Notes under the pieces: generated by a model | Databases searched by the model: none | Seen by the model: only the letters and a program-made list of their open reading frames with translations | Told to the model about the DNA's origin: nothing | NCBI RefSeq assembly: GCF_910596095.1 | Contig: NC_056543.1 | Coordinates: 19,545,542-19,609,541, forward strand | DNA: 64,000 nucleotides | Direction of reading: 5' to 3' | Origin: Thunnus maccoyii | Lineage: Eukaryota; Chordata; Actinopteri; Scombriformes; Scombridae | Translations under genes and position numbers: made by a program | Shown: positions 45,758 through 56,640 of the stretch, one piece after another | Layout: each line of letters opens with the position of its first letter | Position numbering within the stretch: the stretch's first letter is position 1

Positions 45758-48700
45758 AATTCATTTGATCATAACATTTTTACATATTCACACATTAAAA
45801 TGTATTCATATGAAATGTTTTCACACATTCAGATATGCTGATAAACAGCTAAAATACATTTGACCCTATTTTGAGCCCATAGAGAAATCAAACATTTTTA
45901 ATTCAAACGTGTACAAGAAGCTAAAATTTGGTATAAGCACATTTTGTAATCCGGCCGTAGGCCTGTTCTGTTACTGCTATTTGTGCAGCTGCTTGAACAC
46001 TTGGGGCATCAGATAATCATTTCATTTATACATGAGAGAATTGATCATTTAAGTTCTTAGTCAAAATGTCTTTGGGTGATACTGAGTAAAACGAAGGCGT
46101 CATAAATTACTAACTATGCTATCCCAATGTTGATTATGTAACACATTCATACTCGTTATTTCCCATTTGCCTAATTGAAACTGTGACAATTGCTTGATCT
46201 GAACATTCAAATGGGATATTGTAACTTAAGTAATGCTCTGAAAAATGCCAATGGGCTTTTGTGCAACATTTAAAAATCTGTCCTCCCTGTGCACTATGAC
46301 ATTTACTGCCTACACCATGGTTTAGAGGATGAGGGGGACACAGAAAACAAGCGTATACCAAATGAATGCATATCTTTTATTCATCAGCTAACAACTAAAG
46401 AAACAGCACATTGTAGATATATTTACCTCACAAATTCCTAGTTGCACTGTGTTTTTGCAATAAGAGACCAGGTTTTTGCTTTTCAGAGCCTCTGCAAGTT
46501 TGCATGGATATGCTGATGAAGTGTTCTATTTACAATCCGAGGTTGACATAGAAAATCACTGTTTCATATGAAAACCAAACAAAAGCAAGAATCTGAATAA
46601 GATTAAGACACTGACTTGATCTCTTCTTCTTTGCAAATTAAACATTTGCACATATACACAGAAAAGTCACATTTCAATTGAACATATTTTTGGATTATCA
46701 GTCTTACGTGAGAAAAACAAAATCTGCTTTTGGTTATTACTTACAAAAAGCTGGAAAAAAACATATATATCTGTTATATACAGTAAATACTGCGTTTCCA
46801 TTACACAGTTGCCTTTGCAAGATTGTTACAAATGTAAAGAAACATCATAACAAATACAATGTTAAAAGTGATCTTAGTAGGATTTTCTCTAAATGCAATG
46901 GCAAGCTACCTTATTTGCCCTTTTGTGATGTGCTATTCACTCATCTACTTGCATGTAGTTTGGTTGTACAAAATTTACCACACATTTAAAAAGAATTATC
47001 AATTTGAGAACTGAAACAGTTAACTAAATGTCAGCCACTGTTCACAATAAAAAAATAAAAAATAAAAAATAATTGTGTGTGTACCTGTATGTTTTACAGG
47101 TTTACAGTGTTTTCACCACAAAGTTCACAGCAATATACTGATTTAAAAAATTCCACATGTAACACATTTTAATGTACAAACCTGTGCAGGTTTACATCAT
47201 GCTTCGCTGTGTAGATTTAATTTCATTTGATCAGATGAATTTCCAAAGAGCAGAGACAAGTCAAGTGACAATATAATCACAAAATGACTCTGAACATGTG
47301 AAAGGCAACAAACCAAGACTGTATTCTTGATAAACAGCATGACTAATGCTGTAGTGTAATATGTGGTGACATGCAGACAGGGTCCAGATACACCATGTCC
47401 TCTAATTAGCTGAGTTAAGATGACAGGTTCAGTGCATAATACTGCATATGATGTGAATTTACTGTCTATTAAACTCTCAGGGAAAGTCACATTTCTTGGC
47501 TTACACTATTGACCCAGAAATTGGTTAGACTGCATTATGATGTGCTTAGTTTGCTTCAGAGCATAGAACATTTTTATGCATAAAGACGACTCTTTCCATT
47601 CAGCTGCTGCATTCATTTGTTGTGCTTTTCAATCTAATAGCTAAAGCTCTTGCAGGCCTTTACACGTTTGTTACACTACCCATCAATCCCTTCTTAAAAA
47701 GAGAGAAAATGAAACGGCTAACTGAAGTCAAATTGCCAGATTTTACAGGACACTGCACCATACAGATGAGACAAACAATGCCAAGTAATGAGACAGAGTT
47801 GTCATTGTAATGCAATACACACTAATACACTCAGTATTCCCCTGAAAACACATGGAATTAAAAATACATTAAGTTTTAGAAAAAAACAAATTATCCAAAA
47901 TGTGGTACAAAAGTACCTCTGAATATTCATGTGCATTAAATTTCAAATGAGCATTTATGGGATGTGATAATATTATTAAATATTATGTTTATGAGTGTTG
48001 GTTGGAGATTGATGGGATGAGTATTGGGCATTTTGTACAGATTGTCTAAGTATACTCTATATCTATGCATAGTGCAAGATTTTCTAATATGTGTTTCTTT
48101 TGTGTATGCAGTTATCAAACCTACTACTATGGCTATATGCACATGTGTTACCATACTGTGCATTTCAGAAAGTGACATCATTGTTGACCTCTGGAGGTCA
48201 ATAGTGCATTTTTTTGTAAAAGGAAAATAAGAAAGAAATAAAGAAATACTAAAAATGCTTAATTTCCATATTTGCTTGTTGATATAAAAATATGCAGTCA
48301 TTTAAAATGTTTTATATGGGTCTGAAGCCAACAAAATTTCAGCTAAATTTCAGACAGAAGTATATGAATGATATTGACTCTTAATGTATTGCAAATCTAC
48401 TCAAATGTATTGTAACCGGAAGACAAATTTTGTAGGTGTAGTCAGGCTTATAATAAAGAAAAAGGGTTATAAGGGTGCAATGTCACACAGGATTGTGCTT
48501 TGATGAACCCTTGTGAGTGTCAAAGTTTGCATATATTATGAGCTGATTTCCTGTGAAGTACTTTGGTAGTGGCACAGATAAATAAAGCTACTTATTACAA
48601 TTTGTCCATTATCAACAAGTGTGTTTTCAAGTTGTTTTTTTTATGTAATATGCCCGAAAAGGTATTCCTACACATATGTTTGTGACATATGATGTAGATC

Positions 48701-49280
48701 TACAATTAAAGCAAATTTTCTTTCAGTTACAATACATTGCGCTTATAATCCACAATTATAGTTACAATACATTTAATATTGAACTCAATACAAGTGCAAC
48801 ATGTGTCCATAATCCAAAAGTTGATCGGTTTGATGAGGGAAGCTTTGAGGGAACACCACTGATTTTCACAGATTACCCCATATGCACTCGGTCAGTTCAG
48901 TATATTTTTAGGAAACATGAGTTATTCTCTCCCAATCTGCAAACGATAGAGCACAGATTTACTGACCTCATAATCAGTGATTTGTGATACTGCTGTATAT
49001 CAGAATTTGTTTTAATCATTTCTGCATTTCATCCCAGAGCTGTGCATCACGGAGGACAAAGTACCTCGCTTAATGTGTCTGACCCCATTTTTCATCGGAG
49101 CACAATTTCCTAACAGATGTGTGGGCTAGGTGACTGTTGTCTACACCTACGCACAGGTCAAATTCATGGTTACAGATGCATTTACTTGTAGAATATATTT
49201 GATCAAGCCTCATGTTCATTTTGAATAAATTTGAAAAGACAGAACTGGTCACCATGAATAAGTCTGTAACAAAAAACTGG
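45758..49280. other. Non-coding DNA downstream of slitrk5
   Basis: No exon is supported. An A6T-type tract is at 47,045-47,075. A stretch at 48,555-48,600 (AAGTACTTTGG then AATAAAGCTACTT) resembles a retroelement 3' tail but is too short to assign. The right edge is the end of the possible slitrk5 3' UTR. Confidence 0.5.
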
Positions 49281-49518
49281 TTTATTCTGGGATGAGAACA
49301 TCATCTGCATGGTTCATTAACACTTGTGAAATGCAGCTAATTTAACAGTTAAAGCTCATGTTATTGTCAATTCAGGGTGTATTTCACGATAGGATGAGTC
49401 ATAAGAGCCCCGAATCTCTGGCTGCTTGTTCATATTTACAAATTGAATCTAAACTGTTAAACACCACAGGGATAAAGTGTTAAGTGATACTTAAAAATGA
49501 GCAGTGTTCCCTTTTATT
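49281..49518 (-). terminator. Candidate poly(A) signals of slitrk5
   Basis: On the minus strand AATAAA occurs at 49,518-49,513 and at 49,286-49,281, about 176 and 408 bases past the stop codon. Either could end the transcript. Which is used cannot be told from sequence. Confidence 0.35.
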
Positions 49519-49693
49519 ACTCAATCCTGTAAAGCATGATTCCCATAAATGCCTTTTGTAGTTTACAATGCACTGTACTAATAAAGGTGTTAAAATAGTT
49601 ATGTCTGTTTTGTTTTAAACATGGTCTAATTCCTGATTAAAATGGATACATTGCACCAATGTGTCCACTCTCATGTCCAGGGGCCGAGTCCCT

Positions 49694-52297
49694 TTAAAAC
49701 TGTGTAAATGTTGTTCGTTTCTCAAGAACCTCAAGGTAATCTGGATCGATATGAAGCTTTGCTTTCAGTTCCCAGTATTCACTCCTGTTAGGCTCCACAT
49801 AAACAGTACTTGGTGCCGCACAATAGAGTATTGTCTGTTGTATTCTCTCTGGGTGTGTGTATTGATGCCTTGCATCAAAGTCTGAGGTATACTGACTGGA
49901 TGAATGTGCTGTATGTCTGCATGGTAACGTATTGCTGTAGCGTGTGGTCTTGTCAGGCTCAAGCACATCTCTGTAGTAATATGGATCATCTTGGCGTGGG
50001 GTGGAGGGCTTGTTAAGAGGCTCTGGAGTAGTGGCACTGTATTCCGAGCTTAGTACATTACTGGCTGCCTCTTCATCCGAGTTACCCAGAAAAGCGCCAC
50101 TCAACTCATCAAAGTCTCTAAATCCATCCACTGATTTTCTGTCAGTTGGCGTTTGGGCAGTAGTTCTGCATGTTGGTTCTGTGGAAGGTGGAATATACTC
50201 GTATACATGTCCAGCAGATGTTCTGACTTTTGGAATGGATCCTTTTTTGTAAAGGCCATATTCCATGTTGAGAGAGCTAATACAAGCATTCATGGAGTTG
50301 TTCTGCTCATTTTGACTCTTCTGATGTCTCTTTTTCATTGCCACAAACAATCCCGCGGCGACAAACACAGACACAATGAACATGAGAAGGAGCGCCAGAA
50401 TCATCACAGATAAAGGAATGGCACTGTAGTGTGTGTCAGAGTCCAAGGATGTTTCTATGGTGATAGTGCTGCCTGGAAATGATTCTTCAGAGGGTGGGAT
50501 AATGGAGGCAAGTATATCAGAGTTATTAGGGCAGAAATTAGCTGTCTTAATGTATCTCATGTCCTCCCCAGCTAGCCTCTTGGGCGAACCACAGATGACA
50601 TTGTTTACAACTGTGCCTGTGCTAAGCTGCTCTAGCCATGTCTTCAACTCCAGTATGCTGCAAGAGCAATCCCAGGGATTCTCGAACAAATCGACTTGCA
50701 CCAGTGCTGTAAGCTGATCTAGCACTCCACTGACTGGCACATATCGCAGATGGTTGTTGCGGAGATTTAATCTGGCTAATGTTAGGCCGTTAAAGGTGCC
50801 CACTGGTAAAGTCTTCAAGAGGTTATTGTTTAAAAAAAGAAGCTGGAGTTTGGGTACATGCTGAAAGGTGTCAGAGGCAACCTCTTTAATGACATTGTAT
50901 TCTAAATATAAGAATTGTAGGCTTTCCAGTCCATAAAACATATCAGATGTAAGACGGTCAATCAAATTCCCATTAAGGTATAGTCTTCTTAGATGTGTCA
51001 AATCGCCAAAAGCTCTGTCATGTATGCGAGATATTCGATTGTTACCAAGATGAAGCAAATCTAATCCAGTTGCCTCAATAAAATCAGATCTACGCACCAC
51101 AGTGATATAATTCCCTGTGAGATACATCTTTTTGGGATTGTAAGGTTTGGGATTTAAGTCAGAGATCTGCTCGATCTTGCGCTCCTGGCAATTCACATTC
51201 AGGCCAAGGTCTGAAATTTGAAGATTGCAGGTGCAGGCAGTTGGGCAATCTAAAGGCACGGGAGATTTGGTTTGATAGGAAATAATTTGGCCATAATTTT
51301 GTGGTTTATTAGATGGGATGCGAGCAGTGGGTCTTGATTTTAATTTTCCTGACTGGCGAGGTCCCCTAGTGGGTCTTGATGAGGACCGTGCTATCCCAGA
51401 TGAGGTGAAGGAGGCTGTGACAAGAGCTGGTGTGGTCCTATAGTATGCATCAGTGCTCAGATGTGACAGGGGTGGCATCTCATATTCAGCAATGGCTCTC
51501 CTCGGGCACAATTCCTGTTTTGAAACCTCATCAAGATCTCTCCCATGAAGCCGGAAAGGGAATTCACAAACAACATCGCCGACTAAAGCTGTGTACGATA
51601 TGCTCTCGAGCCAGGTTTTGAGCGCAATCAACTCGCAGGAGCAGTTCCACGGGTTCTCCTCCAGCTGTAACTCCACCACGCTGTTCATGTGCTCCAGCAG
51701 ACCTGAATAGGGAAGCACTTTCAGCTGATTCCCCCTTAAGTCCAAATGAGTCAATGGCACATACTGGAAAATGTTCACAGGCAGAGTAGATATTAAGTTG
51801 TCATTTAGAATCAGGACCTCCAGATGTCGAAGTCTGCTGAAGGCATTCGGTGCCACATGAGTGATATAATTATAATCAATCTGTAGATATTCCAGACTGT
51901 CAAGGCCAAGGAAAAACTCTTCCTTCAAGGCATCAATTTTGTTATTGTTGAGATGTAATCGTTTTAATCCCTGAAGTCCATTAAAAGCTCCTGCTTCAAC
52001 CTCAGATATGTCATTATTTCCTAGATGTAATATTGTAAGTCCTTTATACTCAACAAAATCATTGGCAGAAAGCTTTTTCAAAAGATTCCCCGTAAGCAGC
52101 AGATGATACTGGGAGAAGTACACCGGGCTTATGTCTGAGAGACTTACAATTCCTCTGTTTTCACAGCTCACTGTAAGTATCCCCTCTCTCTCCTCACAGG
52201 CACACAGTCTTTGACATATTTCTCCATAACCGCCAAACATCTCAACAGTGCACACTGAGGTTGCACTTAGCAAAACATATGAAATCCAAAGATGCAT
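49694..52297 (-). CDS. slitrk5: SLIT and NTRK-like protein 5, synaptic adhesion
   Basis: An 867-residue single-pass membrane protein in one coding exon. SLITRK proteins sit at neuronal synapses, bind LAR-type receptor tyrosine phosphatases and shape synapse formation and neurite growth; SLITRK5 is also tied to TrkB trafficking. A signal peptide covers about residues 1-20. The first LRR unit runs from its N-terminal Cys cap (27-50) through repeats to the C-terminal cap (NPWNCSCEL to LCP, 215-265). After a basic, Ser/Pro-rich linker, the second cap starts at 351 (CPTACTCNL), with LRRs to 538 and a cap to 590. The transmembrane helix is about 627-654, followed by KKRHQK. The tail ends PDYLEVLEKRTTFTQF, whose Tyr854 context resembles the Trk PLC-gamma docking site. 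Stretches such as LVGDVVCE.PFRLHGRDLDE and CPTACSCNLQISDLGL-like text match human SLITRK5 better than SLITRK1-4 or 6. The tail is shorter than in human (about 958 residues), lacking the Gln/Pro-rich part. Teleosts often keep two copies; a or b cannot be told here. Confidence 0.95.
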   Translation of the reverse strand: MHLWISYVLLSATSVCTVEMFGGYGEICQRLCACEEREGILTVSCENRGIVSLSDISPVYFSQYHLLLTGNLLKKLSANDFVEYKGLTILHLGNNDISEVEAGAFNGLQGLKRLHLNNNKIDALKEEFFLGLDSLEYLQIDYNYITHVAPNAFSRLRHLEVLILNDNLISTLPVNIFQYVPLTHLDLRGNQLKVLPYSGLLEHMNSVVELQLEENPWNCSCELIALKTWLESISYTALVGDVVCEFPFRLHGRDLDEVSKQELCPRRAIAEYEMPPLSHLSTDAYYRTTPALVTASFTSSGIARSSSRPTRGPRQSGKLKSRPTARIPSNKPQNYGQIISYQTKSPVPLDCPTACTCNLQISDLGLNVNCQERKIEQISDLNPKPYNPKKMYLTGNYITVVRRSDFIEATGLDLLHLGNNRISRIHDRAFGDLTHLRRLYLNGNLIDRLTSDMFYGLESLQFLYLEYNVIKEVASDTFQHVPKLQLLFLNNNLLKTLPVGTFNGLTLARLNLRNNHLRYVPVSGVLDQLTALVQVDLFENPWDCSCSILELKTWLEQLSTGTVVNNVICGSPKRLAGEDMRYIKTANFCPNNSDILASIIPPSEESFPGSTITIETSLDSDTHYSAIPLSVMILALLLMFIVSVFVAAGLFVAMKKRHQKSQNEQNNSMNACISSLNMEYGLYKKGSIPKVRTSAGHVYEYIPPSTEPTCRTTAQTPTDRKSVDGFRDFDELSGAFLGNSDEEAASNVLSSEYSATTPEPLNKPSTPRQDDPYYYRDVLEPDKTTRYSNTLPCRHTAHSSSQYTSDFDARHQYTHPERIQQTILYCAAPSTVYVEPNRSEYWELKAKLHIDPDYLEVLEKRTTFTQF

Positions 52298-52353
52298 TTT
52301 CCTGCAAATGATGGCCGATGCTCACAGTCCTGCTAAGGTATCCTCAATGTCAT
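52298..52353 (-). other. slitrk5: Likely 5' UTR part of the slitrk5 coding exon, with uORF
   Basis: A minus-strand acceptor (TTTTATTTCTAG) ends just before 52,353. The exon would begin with ATG and encode a six-codon upstream frame (MTLRIP then TAG) before the main ATG at 52,297. A short uORF could damp translation. The splice site is inferred from sequence only. Confidence 0.45.
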
Positions 52354-52790
52354 CTAGAAATAAAAGACACACATGATGATGATGATGATGATGATGATGT
52401 AGAAAACAGGCAGGCTGCAAGGAAAGCAACTTCCACACAACAAGCTGTAGCCTGCATGAGTCAAAGCTTAATTTGCTATCACCCAGAGGTAACTTCTGGC
52501 TGTGTGGCTGCTGGTTTAAAATGGCTCAAACATAGCGGGATAGAAAGCAACTCCTTCAAGCTATGTAAATAATAAAAAGCAAGGTCAAAGCAAGACATAA
52601 GCACAATGGACTGAATCCACTGCGAGGGGGAAGCCATATCGCGTTTGCTTGTAAAGACGTTGAAAAGGCAATTTGATAGTTTAATAACATGATAATTAAG
52701 GTTAGCTGGAATTCTGTATCACAGTGCACGCCTTGTCAGACACAAGACAGCCTGCGTGATCTCTGTCTAACTCCTGCTAGAAATACATAC
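52354..52790 (-). other. slitrk5: Likely slitrk5 5' UTR intron
   Basis: On the minus strand a strong donor, GTGAG then GTATGT, lies at 52,791/52,790 and pairs with the acceptor at 52,354. The 437-bp interval contains (ATG)9 at 52,373-52,399 (CAT on the minus strand). Noncoding 5' exons are usual in SLITRK genes. Confidence 0.45.
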
Positions 52791-53036
52791 CTCACGCACA
52801 TTGATGGAGATGGCTCGTTTAGGTATTTCAGCGCATCTTTTTTTTTAAAATTTTTAATCCGTTAAAAAAGAAAAAGCGAAATAGGAAATATCGGATCTAT
52901 TCAATGCAAGCACGTTCGTCGTCACTAAAGCGCCGGAGAGGATGAAAGAAACGCTGATCAACCATAACTGCCAAATGCTTCTCTTTTGCCACGCTGTGCA
53001 GGAGGAGACACTGCTGTGCCTGGTAACAAAGTTGCT

Positions 53037-53117
<81 letters not shown>

Positions 53118-53120
53118 TCG
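52791..53120 (-). promoter_or_regulatory. slitrk5: Probable slitrk5 first exon and promoter
   Basis: The first, non-coding exon probably ends at 52,791 and runs rightward. The long (CT)36 run at 53,041-53,112 reads (GA)n on the gene strand and would lie in or just upstream of this exon. No TATA box was identified, so the start of transcription is not fixed. The limits are estimates. Confidence 0.4.
53041..53112. repeat. (CT)36 microsatellite near the slitrk5 start
   Basis: A pure 72-base CT repeat, about 740 bases upstream of the slitrk5 ATG, followed by CCCTCTCGCCCCC. A C13 run at 53,236-53,248 is close by. Homopurine/homopyrimidine mirror tracts can form triplex DNA. It generates spurious Arg-Glu and Ser-Leu repeat frames. 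Confidence 0.97.
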
Positions 53121-56100
53121 CCCCCAGTGGACGCTCGCTCGCACTCACGCACTCTCACTCGGTGGTCGGGAGGATGTCAAGTCATTTCATGCACAAAGAA
53201 TCAGCTCACTGGAGCATCATGCCGAGATACATCATCCCCCCCCCCCCCAAAAGATGTTGACCTACCTACAAAAAAGATGTCCCAAAAAATATCAATAATT
53301 TACCAGGACTTTGTGCGCTCTTGCGCTCAAACGGTTTGTTAAACCGCTTATCATGTTATTCATCCTGAAAACATAACCTACACCAGAATACACCAGCTTT
53401 TCATAATCTGTCAATTCTGTAATGTTAGATAGCTGGGATGCAAGTGATAAAACCTAAAACACTGATGACAGTGAGTCTTTACTTTCACTTGACAAGAGCT
53501 GACTACATTTTTCATCACAATGGCAGCTCAGTTTATTTATCTCCATATTCATGTCCTGCCAGTCAGAGGTCAGAGGTTGTTGGGGTGTAATGTAATAGTT
53601 CGGTCAGCATATTTTGTCAAAATATAGGGAACCCTTGAATGAACTGTCACACTGAGCTCATTTCAACTCATCAAAAGCAGCACTAAAGTGCTTGTATGGC
53701 CTGTGCAGAACAGCCTTGATAATCATGTGATCCGCTGCATAATGCATGAACACACTGTGACTTGCTAGTGTGTGTATTGATCATCCTTGCCTGTGCCAGC
53801 AGAGAGCCTGAAAATTAAAAATAATATTTCGCAATGGTACAATATTTGCCTGTTGGTTTATTAAAATTAAACAGTAAACTATGAGTCACACAAAGTATGA
53901 CTCATTGCCCTCATTGAGTGTGTTTTCACCTGATCTTAATGAAAACCAAACAGTTCTGGCATGAATTCTCGCAGAAGTATAATTAGTGTGAATTATTCGG
54001 TTCACTCATTTTTATTTACTGGATGTAACATTTGAACTCATGGCACATGTTGCATACAAAATGTCGTGCTATAGTTGAGAGACAGCAAAAGGTAAAGAAA
54101 AAGACCTGTCATGCCCTTCTCAACCTGATGGCACTCATGTGGAAACATGTCAAGTATTGTTGTATATCGCTATGTCCTCGTGGAGCTATATCCATCATCC
54201 TCTCCACTTGGCTCTTGCTCACATGGGAGGAGAGCAGGCACATCAGGGACACTGCCTGTGGCTCATATTAAAGAGTATGAAGGCTGTATTCAGCCTGCAT
54301 GCAATTCATTTGTGCATCTGTTAACTCTGCCTTCAGAGATTTATGCCGCACATTGGGCTAGACCCTAAGCGTTAACCATCATTACACCACTAACTCTGCA
54401 TAAATTAGCATTTATGTTTGTTGCAAGATTATAAGTAAGTGGTAGAGCTGGATTATATCTTACTGTACTAAAATAGCTATCTTCACAAACATCTGAAGGA
54501 GGAAATGTGTTTTTTATATTAATGAAATGTTCTTTTATATCAAGTTGTGTGTATTTTGTTAATGTTCACACATATGTTTACATCTCGCTACAGTAAGATG
54601 TTCATCTATGGTCACAATGTGTTGAAGGAACATGAGCCACACACTCACACGGACGATGCATGATATGAGCCTCATTTAATATCTCTCCAAGTCTTCCATT
54701 ACACTGAACATACTATAATCTTCACCAACTGGGAGATGAAGACGGCACTCTTCACACGCACACACACACTCACACATATGCACACAAAAGGAATCAGTAT
54801 AACAAATGACTGGAAGAATCTGATGATGACTAACAATTATGTGCTCCAAGGTCAGAAATACACAAATGGAGTTGGAGCTGTGCCACAGTGGATGATGGGT
54901 AGTGCTTCTGATATATGTTCCTTACAGATGGTGCGTCGCACTTTGTCATCTGTGTCCAGCTGGAGTATACAAGAAACACTCTGTATCCCAGTGAACTGTT
55001 ATGCCATTGTCTGGCAGGGACATTACTATCATGGCTCTCAAAAGTCTTTGTTGCATCAGAAGTGATGTTACGCAGAAAACAAACAGACAACACAGAGTTT
55101 TTAAGAATATTACTGTATGTCAGTGCATTATGCAAGGATTTTTTGGGTGCTGTAATAGTATTATCTGACTTTAAAGCTTTTGGCCCCATGAATACTTGCA
55201 CAGGCGGTCCTGTATTTGTAACTTGCTGGACAATTAAAACTGTATTTGCAGGCCTGCGTAGAAGCATCTGGCACTGAGACAACCCATGACCACAACGACA
55301 GATGCAGATGAGACTTTAACTTCAAAGGAGATGACTGTGATGTGTGGGCTGCATGGGGGTGGGGGGACATTGCAGGCAGCCTGACACACTGCATCATGGA
55401 CTACATACGGTGATCTTCGAAAACACAGTGTCCATCAGGGGAGTGCAGTGTTTTTTTCCCCCAACAAGTCCTGGGTTCTCTTGAAGTAAAGGCTATACTG
55501 CATGAAAAAAAGAGATCTTTTATGTCAGGGACAGAGAGGAACTGTGGTGGGTATACGCAGGAAGCAGAAGAGAAAGATCATTGAGGGCAACAGCTACAGG
55601 AAGAAGACTGAGGATAGATTGCAGCAGAACAATGTGCAGTTAGGGGCATGAAAAACACCTCTGGATACAAGAAATCCAACTGCAGACAGTCTGAGAACAC
55701 GCCTCTTGGGGTTTGCTGGTCTCTATGAGGAGGTGGGGGGAGAAAAAGAAGATGGCAACATTTTCAGCCATCACTCCACATGGATCCTTTAGTGCCCAGG
55801 GCAGCTCCTTCTATGGCAGGCAGCTGCATGAATAAACCCACACCGCCACGTTTTTCATCTCTGCTGCCACGAGTCTCCACTGTTCCCTGCAGACCATAAT
55901 AACACCCAAACAATAACACATAATTTCACATAATAGCTGTTTTTGAACTAATTATGAGTATCAACTATCATTATCATTCAGCTCCATCTCGCCAACGTAT
56001 ATGCTGCTGTTCACTTTATAGATACTTATTCAAATGTATATTTTCATTCAAATAATATTCACACATCCTCCACGCTTCCCTGTCCTCTGACAGATCCCCC

Positions 56101-56469
56101 AACACCGCCTACATCACACCCTGAACTTGGAATGATGTGAGAAGAACTGATATTTGATTTTTATATCAGTATATTTCATTTAACTTTCAGAATACTTCTT
56201 TTTGCCTTTTTAAAATTATTTTTTTCACCATTTTTTTTACACATCTGAGGTTGAAAGTACAGCTCCTACAATTTTCTTTTTCCTTAGCTTCTTAGAGAGC
56301 TGAACTTTTGCTGTTGTGAACACAATTAAGTTTGACTATAATGAACAAGTGCTACTTAATTCATGTTTGTTTTTTTTCTAATATTACTGTTTCATACAAT
56401 TTTTACAATTATTCTATATTGATATATTGTAAACAGTGCTTTCTACCACATTCTTATTGTATACTGTGC
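53121..56469. other. Non-coding DNA upstream of slitrk5
   Basis: No gene is supported. The longest frame (54,830-55,282, minus, 150 codons) overlaps a 120-codon frame on the other strand and has no domain. A CA tract is at 54,752-54,785. The rest is unique-looking AT-rich sequence. Confidence 0.55.
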
Positions 56470-56640
56470 ATATATACTCACCAAGCACTTTATTGGGAGC
56501 ACCTGTGCAATCTAATGCAATCCAGTACAACAGCTCTGCCATATCATGTACGTTAATGGGGTGGACAAAGTATTAGGAACACTTTTCAATATAATGCACT
56601 CCAGTAAACCACCACCACGCACTACAATCTCAACAATAAA
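56470..56640. mobile_element. Fragment of a teleost MITE (CACTTTATTAGG type)
   Basis: TATATACTCACC then AGCACTTTATTGGGAGCACC, followed by TCTAATGCAATCCAGTACA and, further on, GACAAAGTATTAGGAACACT, recall from memory a short DNA-transposon family dispersed in fish with ends like CACTGGCCACTTTATTAGG. The copy is diverged and probably incomplete. The superfamily is not certain. Confidence 0.6.

Noticed and set aside
52854..53342. Arg-Glu and Ser-Leu repeat proteins on both strands
   Set aside because: These are translations of the CT/GA microsatellite in several frames, not genes.
54830..55282. 150-codon minus-strand frame overlapping a 120-codon plus-strand frame
   Set aside because: No domain, signal or splice support. 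Frames of this length are expected a few times by chance in 64 kb of AT-rich DNA.
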